Below the pieces are notes generated by a model, which was not told where the DNA came from, ran no database searches, and saw nothing but the letters and a program-made list of their open reading frames with translations. Of a stretch of 64,000 bases of DNA, positions 27,527 through 36,028 are shown piece by piece; positions within the stretch are counted from its first letter, which is position 1; each line of letters begins with the position of its first letter. Source of the stretch: Planctomycetota bacterium (GTDB lineage: Bacteria; Planctomycetota; Phycisphaerae; Sedimentisphaerales; Anaerobacaceae); NCBI GenBank assembly GCA_019456195.1, contig VRUK01000005.1, forward strand, positions 1 to 64,000, written 5' to 3'. The translations under genes and the position numbers were made by a program.

Positions 27527-28747
27527 ATGTCTGCTAATTCTATTGCAAACAAAGCACTTGAACAGGGAAAAGGAATTGTAAGATTGGCGCCAAACTGGGT
27601 ACCACGTTCCTTTTGTGTACCGGGTCGGCGTATCAAGCTGCATCCGGACGATTATTATGCGCTTGGCGGTGAACGAGGCGGTATTGATGAGCGCTGGTTT
27701 GCATCAACAACACCGGCGGACAACGGCCCTTTGACCTCACCGAATGAAGGTTTGAGTTTCATTGTCTTCGAGGATAATGGAAAGACTGAAAAAGTTCTGC
27801 TCAAAGATGCAGTTGACGAGCTTAAGGGCCAAATCATCGGCGACAGGCTCTGGACTGAACACCAGCGTTGGCCAATGTACTCGAAATTCTTCGATAACAA
27901 GGGCGCTCTGCCGCACCATATCCATCATCGCGATGAGCATGCCGCACTGACCGGGCAGTTGGGTAAGCCGGAAGCGTATTATTTCCCGCCACAGGCAAAC
28001 AACCACGGCGGCGACTTCCCCTATACTTTCTTCGGCCTCAATCCAGGTGTAACAAAGGACCAGGTCCTAAAGGCCCTTAAGGATGCGGCCGAAGGAAGAG
28101 ACAACACGATCACGAGCCTCTCGGCTGCTTATCGTCTTGATGTCGGCACCGGCTGGGATGTCCCGCCCGGCGTCCTGCATGCCCCGGGGAGCCTTTGCAC
28201 ATACGAGCCGCAGAAGGCATCGGACGTCTTTGCGATGTATGAGAACATCACACACGACCAGGTTGTGCCGAAGGAACTATTGTGGAAGGATACTCCAAAG
28301 GACAAGGAAGGAAACGTGGAGTGGCTTCTAAATGTTATTGACTGGGACCTCAACGTCGATCCGGATTTCGCAAAGAATCGCTTCATGGCACCCAGGGCCG
28401 TCCGGCCGGTTAAGGAGATGCAGGCCGAAGGCTATATCGAAAACTGGATATGCTATAAGTCAACCACCTTCAGCGCCAAAGAACTCACAGTAATGCCCGG
28501 CAGGACCGTTACAATCAAGGACAGCGCCTGCTACGGATTCATCACCATGCAGGGTCACGGCACGATAGGACAGTGGAATATAGAGACTCCGGCACTTATC
28601 AGGTACGGCCAATTGTCACACGACGAATATTTTGTCAGTGAACAGGCGGCTAAAGAGGGAGTAAAAATCACAAATCCATCCGGGACCGATCCAATCGTCA
28701 TGCTAAAGCATTTCGGGCCGGATAATCCCGACTTGGTCATTGAGTAA
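27527..28747 (+). CDS. Cupin-type protein resembling class I mannose-6-phosphate isomerase
   Basis: 406 residues. Seen: LPHHIHHRDEHAAL near residue 125 and GKPEAYYFPP near residue 147, a histidine/glutamate arrangement like the phosphomannose isomerase metal site; VPPGVLHAPGSLC near residue 215; and a second cupin half ending QGHGTIGQWNIETPALIRYGQLSHDEYFV. It probably isomerises a sugar or sugar acid in the same pathway as the two upstream genes. The specific reaction is unknown. Followed 9 bases later by a bidirectional terminator. Confidence 0.7.
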   Translation: MSANSIANKALEQGKGIVRLAPNWVPRSFCVPGRRIKLHPDDYYALGGERGGIDERWFASTTPADNGPLTSPNEGLSFIVFEDNGKTEKVLLKDAVDELKGQIIGDRLWTEHQRWPMYSKFFDNKGALPHHIHHRDEHAALTGQLGKPEAYYFPPQANNHGGDFPYTFFGLNPGVTKDQVLKALKDAAEGRDNTITSLSAAYRLDVGTGWDVPPGVLHAPGSLCTYEPQKASDVFAMYENITHDQVVPKELLWKDTPKDKEGNVEWLLNVIDWDLNVDPDFAKNRFMAPRAVRPVKEMQAEGYIENWICYKSTTFSAKELTVMPGRTVTIKDSACYGFITMQGHGTIGQWNIETPALIRYGQLSHDEYFVSEQAAKEGVKITNPSGTDPIVMLKHFGPDNPDLVIE

Positions 28748-28756
28748 ACAACTATA

Positions 28757-28788
28757 CCCCGTCTCTGTTTCGGCAGGGACGGGGTTTT
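28757..28788. terminator. Bidirectional intrinsic terminator between convergent genes
   Basis: CCCCGTCTCTG (28757-28767) pairs with CAGGGACGGGG (28774-28784) with a single wobble, then TTTT. It lies between the cupin gene (plus) and the Tat-exported TIM-barrel gene (minus), 20 bases from the latter's stop. Confidence 0.82.
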
Positions 28789-28807
28789 CATTTGTATTCA
28801 TCTTTTT

Positions 28808-29746
28808 TCAGACGTCACAGATAGTGACCGCCTCAGTTAAACCTTCGAGAGGATTTCGAATAGGTATGAACTCGTGGCCGACGTAGCCTTTGTAGCCTGT
28901 CTTTATGACTTCCTTCATAATCGCCCTGTAGTTTATTTCCTGGTTGTCGCCGATTTCGCAGCGGCCTGGATTACCGGCTGTATGGTAGTGGCCGATGTAT
29001 TCCTTGTACTGTTGGAGACGGGAGATTACGTCACCGTCCATGATTTGAATATGGTAGATGTCAAACAGAATTTTCATTCTTGGTGAGCCGACCCGCTTGA
29101 TAATTTCCATGACGTAATCGGTGTGGTCGCCCTGATAGCCCGGATGGCCTTTCATCTCCACCGCGACGCGGCTGTTGAGTATCTCCAAACACAAATTGAC
29201 TTTTTTCCTTTCGGCGTAGCCGATAACTTTCTTGAGGCCATCGACGCAGTTTTTAGCACCGACGTCGTCGGGGATGCCTTCTCGGAAACCCGTAAAAGCA
29301 ATAACGCTGGGAAAATTATATTCGGCACATGCGTCAATAGCCTCTCGGGTTTTGGCAATAACCATGTCGTGATATTTGGGATCGTTGAAGCCCTTTACAA
29401 ATGGAGGATCCGGCATGCCGTTTGGCGCCAGGGCGCAAACAAGGCCGTACTTTTTAAGAGTGGTAAAATCATTGGGGCCGACCAGCTCTATGCTCTTGCA
29501 GCCAAGCTGCCTGGCGATTTGGCACGTCTTGTCAAGATCCCAGTATTCCGCGAAGCACCAGTAAGCAACAGAATGGTTGATTCGTCCTTTGGTGGCTGCC
29601 CGTTTCAGATGCCCATCTCCCGTTGCACAGGAGCCAAGAGCCAAGGCCGCAGCACTGGCAGCACCTGTTCCGGCAACCATCCTGAGCATATTGCGACGGC
29701 TTATATGATTATTGATGCGGTTTGTTGACTGTTTTTTTTCGCTCAT
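28808..29746 (-). CDS. Tat-exported hydroxypyruvate-isomerase-like TIM-barrel protein
   Basis: 312 residues from ATG 29746, preceded by AAAGGAACTG; upstream in-frame starts have no ribosome site. Tat signal NHISRRNMLRMVAG followed by a hydrophobic stretch and a possible lipobox LGSC, so probably anchored outside the cytoplasm. TIM-barrel features: GCKSIELVGPNDFTTL, NFPSVIAFTGFR, VNLCLEILNSRVA, MKILFDIYHIQIMDGD, IGHYHTAGNPGRCEIG, GYVGHEFIP. Exported isomerase-like barrels of this kind are frequent in planctomycetes. Substrate unknown. Transcribed towards the cupin gene. Confidence 0.82.
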   Translation of the reverse strand: MSEKKQSTNRINNHISRRNMLRMVAGTGAASAAALALGSCATGDGHLKRAATKGRINHSVAYWCFAEYWDLDKTCQIARQLGCKSIELVGPNDFTTLKKYGLVCALAPNGMPDPPFVKGFNDPKYHDMVIAKTREAIDACAEYNFPSVIAFTGFREGIPDDVGAKNCVDGLKKVIGYAERKKVNLCLEILNSRVAVEMKGHPGYQGDHTDYVMEIIKRVGSPRMKILFDIYHIQIMDGDVISRLQQYKEYIGHYHTAGNPGRCEIGDNQEINYRAIMKEVIKTGYKGYVGHEFIPIRNPLEGLTEAVTICDV

Positions 29747-29898
29747 CACAGTTCCTTTCCGTATGATAAACTTTTTAAGATTGAGCATTATTATAACAGT
29801 TGCATAAAACGTGACTATAGGCTCTTTCGTTAACAAGGTCAAGCATAAAACACCAGGCCTTGAACGGCTTTGAAATAGGTTTTTCCTTAAAATAAGAT

Positions 29899-29927
29899 TT
29901 GACAAATAAATACTGACATGTTAATTA
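29899..29927 (+). promoter_or_regulatory. Putative promoter for the Tat TIM-barrel/AKR/cytochrome set
   Basis: TTGACA (29899-29904), a 17-base spacer and TAATTA (29922-29927). Expected start near 29934, about 45 bases before the ATG at 29979. Confidence 0.65.
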
Positions 29928-29978
29928 TTACTGACTGCCAACACCTAATTTTGCAAAATTTTGTAAAAAAGTTTTACC

Positions 29979-30878
29979 ATGAAAGAAAACCTGAATCGAC
30001 GAGATTTTCTAAAAGTAGTGGGCACCTGTACGGCCACAGGGATTACAGCAGCTTCTTGTGCCAACCTTGACAAGAAAGTCACTACCGCAGCACAAAAGTG
30101 GCAAATGCGGCTGTCAACCTCATCGATACATTACATGCAGTTACCCATAGAACAGGCATGTGAGCGAATTTCCAATTTAGGTTTTGAAGCTATCGATATC
30201 TGGTCTGCCCATAATGGCTGTCCTCACCTTGACGATGTGACCGAACGCTTAGGACCGGATGGTCTGAAAAAACTTCTTGCTGAGTATAGGCTTAAACTGT
30301 TCTCGTTTTCAGTCTATAAGGGAGGCTACGAGCGTTATGCGGAGCTGTTAGGTAAAACCGGCGGCGGCGTAGCTGTTCGGGGCAGTGCCCCGCCGTGCAA
30401 GCCTGAGGAACTTACCGGCAGGATGCAAAAGTTTATCGAAGAGCTAAAACCTCTGGCGGAACTGGCTGCCCAGCATAACTCGTACCTGGCAATCGAAAAT
30501 CACGGCGGAGCGCTGCTTTGTACACTGGATTCGCTCAAGGCGTTTGTCGATATGAACACGTCACCGAGGTTGGGCATTGCGCTGGCGCCGTATCACATCC
30601 AGTCCCTTAAAGCTTCTGTGCCCGAGGCGATACGCATCTGTGGAAAGCAGCTTTTTTACTTCTACGCCTGGCAGAACTACCCGGACCTGCAGCAGTTTCC
30701 TGGTATCGGCCCGACGGATATGGTGCCATGGATACAAGCCCTGGCGGATATTAAATACAAAGGATACGTAAATCCATTCATGCACGGCCACCCAGAAGCT
30801 GATGTGATGTCCGTAAATCTGGCCAAATCGAGAGATTATCTCAAAGATTGTTTCAAGAAAATCAGCACAAAAACGTGA
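29979..30878 (+). CDS. Tat-exported sugar phosphate isomerase/epimerase-like TIM-barrel protein
   Basis: 299 residues. Tat signal LNRRDFLKVVGTCTATG with a Cys after TAAS, so it may be a Tat lipoprotein. TIM-barrel pattern: LGFEAIDIWSAHNGCPHLDD, HNSYLAIENHGGALLCTLDSLK (metal-binding Glu), PRLGIALAPYHIQSL, and YKGYVNPFMHGHPEADVM. No clear ribosome site. Heads a plus-strand run with an exported aldo/keto reductase and a tetraheme lipoprotein, suggesting a periplasmic sugar-oxidation step. Substrate unknown. Confidence 0.8.
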   Translation: MKENLNRRDFLKVVGTCTATGITAASCANLDKKVTTAAQKWQMRLSTSSIHYMQLPIEQACERISNLGFEAIDIWSAHNGCPHLDDVTERLGPDGLKKLLAEYRLKLFSFSVYKGGYERYAELLGKTGGGVAVRGSAPPCKPEELTGRMQKFIEELKPLAELAAQHNSYLAIENHGGALLCTLDSLKAFVDMNTSPRLGIALAPYHIQSLKASVPEAIRICGKQLFYFYAWQNYPDLQQFPGIGPTDMVPWIQALADIKYKGYVNPFMHGHPEADVMSVNLAKSRDYLKDCFKKISTKT

Positions 30879-30928
30879 TAATAACTTATAAGAAGCAATT
30901 CCAGTTAAGATAAAAAAAGGAAATAATT

Positions 30929-32050
30929 ATGGACCAAAAGCAAGAGCAATCGGGCAAGGCCGATAACTTAACCCGCCGCAAGTTTATGCGCAACGGTGCA
31001 ACAGCCGCAGCGGGTCTTGCTGCAGGTCTCGGCGCCGCCGGATGCGAAAGTATGCAGTTCGGTAAAGCAGAGAAACCCCGCAGCTTCAACCCGGATATGG
31101 AGTACCGGCGGCTTGGAAAAACCGGGCTTTCCATTTCGGCTGTCTGCCTGGGCGGACACTGGAAGCGCGTCGATAAAATGGTTCCCGGGGTTTTCAAGAC
31201 CGGAAGCTGGCTGAGCGCAGACCTCGAAAACGACGGCTTCAAGAATAACCGCCGCGAAGTTGTTACCAGATGTATAGAACACGGCATCAATTATATTGAC
31301 GCATGCACATGGGAGGAAGTTACAACATATTCTGAAGCACTAAAGGGAAGACGCGATGCAATGCACCTCGGTTTCTCATGGTACCAGGAGGAAATGCGAA
31401 ACGAGAAGTTCCGAACAGTCGATGCCTTGCTGGCAACCCTCGATAAGGGTATGAGCAAAACAAAACTCGACTACGTGGACGTCTGGCGTATTACCATGCA
31501 CGAGCAAAGTGGACGGCACAGTACTGCCGAAGTTGACCAGATGATGGGTGCCCTCGAAAAAGCCAGAAAGCAGGGCAAGGTACGATTCACTGGTTTTTCA
31601 TCACACGACCGTAAGCATATTAAATGGATGATAGAGACTTATCCCGACGTAGTTCAGGTTGTCGTTACCCCCTACACCGCCAAGAGCAAAGAGCTGCCGA
31701 CAGACAGCATCTTCGAGGCGATAAAGGAGCATGATGTGGGCTTCTTCGGCATCAAGCCTTTTGCTGGTACATCACTGTTTAAGGGAGACAGTTCCCCTGA
31801 CAGCCCAACAGCGGAGCAGGACAACAGGCTTGCTCGTATGGCTATCCGGTATATTCTCTGCAACCCGGCTATTACAGCGCCCATCCCTGGCATGATTAAT
31901 ACACACCAGGTGGATAATGTCGTAAAAGCCATCAAGGAACATCGCCAGCTTGACTTAGCTGAAGCCAAAGAACTCGAAGAGGCAATGGACGAGGCATGGG
32001 CAAGACTGCCGGCGGACTACCAGTGGCTCAAAAACTGGGAATACGTCTAA
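30929..32050 (+). CDS. Tat-exported aldo/keto reductase
   Basis: 373 residues. Tat signal NLTRRKFMRNGATAAAG with GAAGC lipobox-like end near residue 38. The AKR body begins MEYRRLGKTGLSISAVCLGG, then HGINYIDACTWEE, LDYVDVWRITMHEQ, ARKQGKVRFTGFSSHD and YILCNPAITAPIPGM. AKR enzymes normally use cytosolic NADPH; export through Tat would require a cofactor carried folded. It follows the Tat TIM-barrel gene by 50 bases and precedes a multiheme cytochrome, hinting at a periplasmic redox chain. GGAAATAATT lies upstream of the ATG. Confidence 0.85.
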   Translation: MDQKQEQSGKADNLTRRKFMRNGATAAAGLAAGLGAAGCESMQFGKAEKPRSFNPDMEYRRLGKTGLSISAVCLGGHWKRVDKMVPGVFKTGSWLSADLENDGFKNNRREVVTRCIEHGINYIDACTWEEVTTYSEALKGRRDAMHLGFSWYQEEMRNEKFRTVDALLATLDKGMSKTKLDYVDVWRITMHEQSGRHSTAEVDQMMGALEKARKQGKVRFTGFSSHDRKHIKWMIETYPDVVQVVVTPYTAKSKELPTDSIFEAIKEHDVGFFGIKPFAGTSLFKGDSSPDSPTAEQDNRLARMAIRYILCNPAITAPIPGMINTHQVDNVVKAIKEHRQLDLAEAKELEEAMDEAWARLPADYQWLKNWEYV

Positions 32051-32129
32051 TAGAAAGTAAATTCGCGAAGTTCATAACGTTGGCCTTAAGGGGCCTACAA
32101 AACAACTAAGGAAAAAAACAAGGAAAAGT

Positions 32130-32681
32130 ATGATAGTCACGAAGTCGCAGGTCGTGACAGTGGTAGGATTTATAATGAGCAGTTTGCTGGTGTTTACAGC
32201 AAGCTGCTCATTTGAAAAAAAGACCTCTGACGACTCTACATTGAAACAGAACGAAGAAATCTCAATTGGCCGACAAGACAAAGAACAGCCAAAAAAAGAA
32301 ACCTTTGTAGCTAATGCATTTTGCAGCGCATGCCATTATGCTTTCGGCGATGAAAAGCTCGCTAGTACCCATGAGTTGGCAGGCATCGGGTGCGAAAGGT
32401 GTCATGGCGAGTCAGAGCGTCACCGCAGTGACGAAGACAACGTCACGCCGCCTGAAATCATGTACCCTAAGGAAAGAATCAATCCGACCTGTATGATGTG
32501 CCATCCCAGGAACGAAATCAAACATGTAAGTCGTCACCAGTCGCTTTTAGCTGGAGTTGAGACGATTTTTGATAAGTCCACTAACCAGAAAAATTGCACA
32601 GATTGCCATGCAAAAGAGCACCGCATCAATGTCCGCACCATACATTGGAACAAGGCAACCGGCGAGCTGTTAGAAAAATAA
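32130..32681 (+). CDS. Small tetraheme c-type cytochrome lipoprotein
   Basis: 183 residues. Lipoprotein signal ending VFTASC near residue 29. Four CxxCH heme motifs: CSACH, CERCH, CMMCH and CTDCH, with extra His residues that could be distal ligands. Located in the envelope, it could carry electrons from the exported oxidoreductases upstream to the respiratory chain. Resembles short multiheme cytochromes of the doubled-CXXCH type. GGAAAAGT lies just before the ATG. Nothing else recognised in the following 190 bases. Confidence 0.85.
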   Translation: MIVTKSQVVTVVGFIMSSLLVFTASCSFEKKTSDDSTLKQNEEISIGRQDKEQPKKETFVANAFCSACHYAFGDEKLASTHELAGIGCERCHGESERHRSDEDNVTPPEIMYPKERINPTCMMCHPRNEIKHVSRHQSLLAGVETIFDKSTNQKNCTDCHAKEHRINVRTIHWNKATGELLEK

Positions 32682-32871
32682 ATCCATGCGATCAATCAGT
32701 AACTCAAGCTGACTGATTCGAGCTGTTATCACTACGAAAGCAGAGGCACCTGTTTAAACGGTTGAAATTTCCTTGTGGCACAGACATAAAAACCTCTTTC
32801 AAATTTCGCTTAAACTTATATTGTTCATCAGCATTGCTGTTTCTATAAAATCAGTAACTTTTATTGTTTTG

Positions 32872-34020
32872 TCACTCAGGCCACTTTCCATTGCGTATTT
32901 CCTTCACATTAAAAAGTTTGGGATCGAGTACAACATGTTTTATTCGCTCCCGCTTCCAGGTGTAAGTAACATGAACAAGACCGTCGGAAGTTTGAATAAC
33001 CGCAGGATAGGAGTACTCCCCTTCCTGGTTTTCCAGCACAAGCGCCGCTTGCCATTTCTTCCCGTCATGGGATACCGCCACATTTAGAAACTCACGATCT
33101 TTCCCATCTGAACTACTATGATTGTAAACCAACAAAGCCCTTCCATCATTAAGCATTACAGCATCTGTTCCGGCATCGGGATTGGGTAATTCTATAGGGC
33201 CCATCTCGCCCCACGTCTGCCCCATATCATCGGACCAGCCTTCGTAGATGCGCCCTGCACGCTCTGTCCTGCAAAGAATCTGCATCTTCCCGTCCGGATA
33301 AATCAGTATTGACGGCTGGATAACATTAAACTCCCTGCCATCGTTGAGCGGCCCAATCTTGTCCCAGGTCTCCCCCATATCTCTCGATAATTCAAGATGT
33401 ACCTGCCACAGTTCGGCTTCCCGGTTTTTGCCGGTATAGTACTCGATGCTCGATGGGCTGAGAATCGAACCATCCGACAATTGAATAGGTTTGTTTTTAA
33501 TCGGGCCCAAAAATCCATCAGGCAGTCGTACCGGTTTTGACCATGTTTTTCCACCATCGCCGGAAGTCTTGTATTCGCCCCACCATTCCGGCTCGTCATC
33601 ACCAACTTTATAGAACAGCATGAGCGGACCGGTTTTCGGTTGAAACAGAACCGGATTCCAGCAAGCCACCTGCCTGCCTGATAGTTCTGAACCATCGGCG
33701 ACCTTTTCCACAGGCAACCATCCATTTCGGCCGCGACGAGACACCCAGATACTCACATCAGGTTCGCTTTCTCTGCTTCCGCCAAACCACGCCGCTACCA
33801 GCCCGTGTTTTGTCTCGGCAATAGTCGATGCATGACATTGAGCGAAGGGAGCTTTTTCAAAGATATATTCACTCAGCACAATACCGGATGGATTTAGTAT
33901 GTCCCTCGAAGTTTTGTTATTTCCTTCCGTATTGTTAATACCACATCCCGATATGTGCATCAAAAAAGAAATCATAGTCAGGCAAAAGAAACGCCTTTTA
34001 TTTGTGACAAAATTCTCCAT
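32872..34020 (-). CDS. Sialidase-like (BNR/Asp-box) lipoprotein
   Basis: 382 residues from ATG 34020; a longer start overlaps the upstream gene's leader. Lipoprotein signal FFCLTMISFLMHISGC. Six-bladed propeller features: HASTIAETKHGLVAAWFGG near the first blade, Asp boxes SGDGGKTWSKP, SRDMGETWDKI and SDDMGQTWGEM, and FNVIQPSILIYPDGKMQILCRT. The family includes sialidases and other exo-glycosidases or lyases, so the exact substrate is unproven. Last gene of a six-gene minus-strand operon with an aldolase, symporter and KdsB, where a role in releasing a ulosonic acid or related sugar would fit. Confidence 0.75.
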   Translation of the reverse strand: MENFVTNKRRFFCLTMISFLMHISGCGINNTEGNNKTSRDILNPSGIVLSEYIFEKAPFAQCHASTIAETKHGLVAAWFGGSRESEPDVSIWVSRRGRNGWLPVEKVADGSELSGRQVACWNPVLFQPKTGPLMLFYKVGDDEPEWWGEYKTSGDGGKTWSKPVRLPDGFLGPIKNKPIQLSDGSILSPSSIEYYTGKNREAELWQVHLELSRDMGETWDKIGPLNDGREFNVIQPSILIYPDGKMQILCRTERAGRIYEGWSDDMGQTWGEMGPIELPNPDAGTDAVMLNDGRALLVYNHSSSDGKDREFLNVAVSHDGKKWQAALVLENQEGEYSYPAVIQTSDGLVHVTYTWKRERIKHVVLDPKLFNVKEIRNGKWPE

Positions 34021-34067
34021 AAGCAGTACATCCTCCTTCTTGAGTTCTCGTGAAGCTGTGGCCAATT

Positions 34068-35252
34068 CTACTGAAATAGTTTCTTCTTTACGATTGGTTG
34101 AATATTCTCAACAATCCATTTCCGCATTTTATGCCCTTCCGGACTCTGTTGCGGGTAAGAGATAAAATCAAGCGATATTCCCAGTTCCTGTTCTAAACGA
34201 AGTGCAATAATCGGCCAGGCAACACCTAAATCAGCCACGACCGGAATACTTTTCTCCAATCGGGCAAAGCCTGACATTTCCATCCGGAAGGGAATCGACA
34301 TGAGTTTGGTTTTGGGTAATCCTTCATCTATCGCAGTTTGAACTTTGCTCGACTGCTTCTCGAACTCCCATGCTTTTTGTAAGCTCGGGTCAAGATCGAT
34401 GCGTATCAAAACTTTATCTTTCAAACTGTAAGTGGCATATCCTTCCCAATGGGACCATATACCATGCCCGGTGTAGGTTTCAAAAGGACCATCGTGGATT
34501 TCCTGTGTTAAGGCCACGGCAGACTCGATAATTACATCGGCAGACTGCATCATCCTGGCTACTCTTGTTGACCTTTCCGTGATAGATATAGAATCCCCTA
34601 TCGCAAGCCCCACCATTCCGCCGCCGACCAACTGTGGTATAGTAACCAGAATCGGAATGCCATTAGCATGCGCCGCTCCGAGCATCGTACGCTCATCCGC
34701 GCCCGCGCCTGCCACTGCCTCGAAAGGAAGTCCTTTGCTTTTTGCAATAATCAATATCTCCTTGGCTAAACTCTCTGTACGCAATCCTAAAGGATAAGCC
34801 ATATTGCCGGCTGCTTTAATGATAACATTTCCATCGAGCTTGAGCGTTTTCTCAAGCAGCGCCGTATCAATAAGCATTTCCTTGTTGATTTGCTCCAGCC
34901 AATCAGCCGAAGTCAAGGTCGCTTCGAAAACATTACCGCGGGGAAGTATATCTTCCGTTAGCCCAAGTTGTAAGCCGTCCACTCTTTTTACTTCTTCCAG
35001 AGTCCCCGCCATTTCATGAGCAACGACTGCTGAACTGGTAGTCACGCCATCGACTATACCTTTGCGAATAAGCTCCCCAATAAGCGTTGTTACCCCCTCA
35101 TGCAGATTTGGGCCGCTACCGGTAACGACGACAACCTTGCCGCCTTTTTTCTTGGCCGATACGATACTGTCAATTGCACGATCAAGCATCTCTTTCGTAT
35201 CGGGCCGAAGGTCCCGGTAGAGAATTTCGATAGGTTCTCTATTTATCACCAT
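34068..35252 (-). CDS. Unrecognised enzyme, possibly related to the deoxyhypusine-synthase-like fold
   Basis: 394 residues, soluble. Seen: KVVVVTGSGPNLHEGVTTL near residue 40, GIVDGVTTSSAVVAHEMAG near 65, LPRGNVFEATLTSADWLEQ near 105, DERTMLGAAHANGIPILVTIP near 190, and HDGPFETYTGHGIWSHWEG near 270. The first three blocks and the ANGIPI block recall the order of motifs in deoxyhypusine-synthase-like Rossmann enzymes, but the family's catalytic region is not convincingly matched, so this is weak. The start overlaps the kdsB2 stop by 14 bases, so the two are translationally coupled. Its place between KdsB2 and a sialidase suggests a step on an acidic sugar. Function unknown. Confidence 0.45.
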   Translation of the reverse strand: MVINREPIEILYRDLRPDTKEMLDRAIDSIVSAKKKGGKVVVVTGSGPNLHEGVTTLIGELIRKGIVDGVTTSSAVVAHEMAGTLEEVKRVDGLQLGLTEDILPRGNVFEATLTSADWLEQINKEMLIDTALLEKTLKLDGNVIIKAAGNMAYPLGLRTESLAKEILIIAKSKGLPFEAVAGAGADERTMLGAAHANGIPILVTIPQLVGGGMVGLAIGDSISITERSTRVARMMQSADVIIESAVALTQEIHDGPFETYTGHGIWSHWEGYATYSLKDKVLIRIDLDPSLQKAWEFEKQSSKVQTAIDEGLPKTKLMSIPFRMEMSGFARLEKSIPVVADLGVAWPIIALRLEQELGISLDFISYPQQSPEGHKMRKWIVENIQPIVKKKLFQ

Positions 35253-36018
35253 CGCTTAAGCCTTTCATCTGATTAATTAGTCTTTCCACTCTCTCTAAAT
35301 CTTCAGGTGTATCCACACTTATACCGGCTGCTTTATCCATTTTAGTTTCGACAACTAAGATTTTATGTCCTTTTTCCAAAACTCGAAGCTGCTCCAGCGA
35401 TTCAATATTTTCCAGATATCCTTGCGGTATTTTAGATATTTCCAAAAGAAATTCTTTACGATAAACATATAATCCAACATGCTCGTAAACTCGCATATTT
35501 TCTTCGTAAAGCGGATAAGGTATGAGCGACCTCGAAAAATATAGTGCGAAATCCTTCTCGTCAACCACAACCTTTACCACTCCTGGGTCATCAAACTCGT
35601 CTTCTTCTATTTCCCTTTTCAAAGTTGACATTTGAATCTCCGGATTATCTATCATAGGCTGAACCGCTTCATCAATCATATTCGGATCAATCAGCGGCTG
35701 ATCGCCTTGTATGTTGACGATAAGGTCCGCCGGCATCTTCTCAACAACCTCGGCAATTCTGTCCGTTCCGGATTTATGGTCCGCCCTCGTCAGAATGGCT
35801 TTACCACCGAATCCCTCGACTATGGATTGTACTCGCGGGTCATCTACGGCCACAAAAAGTTCGTCCAATGTCTTTGATTGTTTTGCACGTTCATACACCC
35901 ATTGAATCATGGGTTTGCCGGCGATATCTGCTAATACTTTCCCTTCAAATCTCGACGAACCATATCGAGCAGGGATGACTCCAACAATACCGCCTCTATT
36001 GATTTTAGAATTTCCCAC
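35239..36018 (-). CDS. kdsB: CMP-KDO synthetase-like cytidylyltransferase, copy 2
   Basis: 259 residues, normal length. Seen: GVIPARYGSSRFEGKVLADIAGKPMI, ADHKSGTDRIAEV near residue 78, NIQGDQPLIDP near residue 103, SRSLIPYPLYE and LENIESLEQLRVLEKGHKI. Motifs are closer to canonical KdsB than in copy 1. It couples CTP to KDO or a similar 3-deoxy acidic sugar. Unlike copy 1, it is in an operon with a NanA/DapA aldolase, symporter and sialidase-like lipoprotein, so its sugar may differ. Ends inside the next gene (14-base overlap). Confidence 0.88.
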   Translation of the reverse strand: MGNSKINRGGIVGVIPARYGSSRFEGKVLADIAGKPMIQWVYERAKQSKTLDELFVAVDDPRVQSIVEGFGGKAILTRADHKSGTDRIAEVVEKMPADLIVNIQGDQPLIDPNMIDEAVQPMIDNPEIQMSTLKREIEEDEFDDPGVVKVVVDEKDFALYFSRSLIPYPLYEENMRVYEHVGLYVYRKEFLLEISKIPQGYLENIESLEQLRVLEKGHKILVVETKMDKAAGISVDTPEDLERVERLINQMKGLSDGDK

Positions 36019-36028
36019 AAAAATATCC

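Noticed and set aside
34068..35252. Firm assignment as deoxyhypusine synthase
   Set aside because: Some motif order agrees, but the catalytic lysine region is not matched; left as unrecognised.
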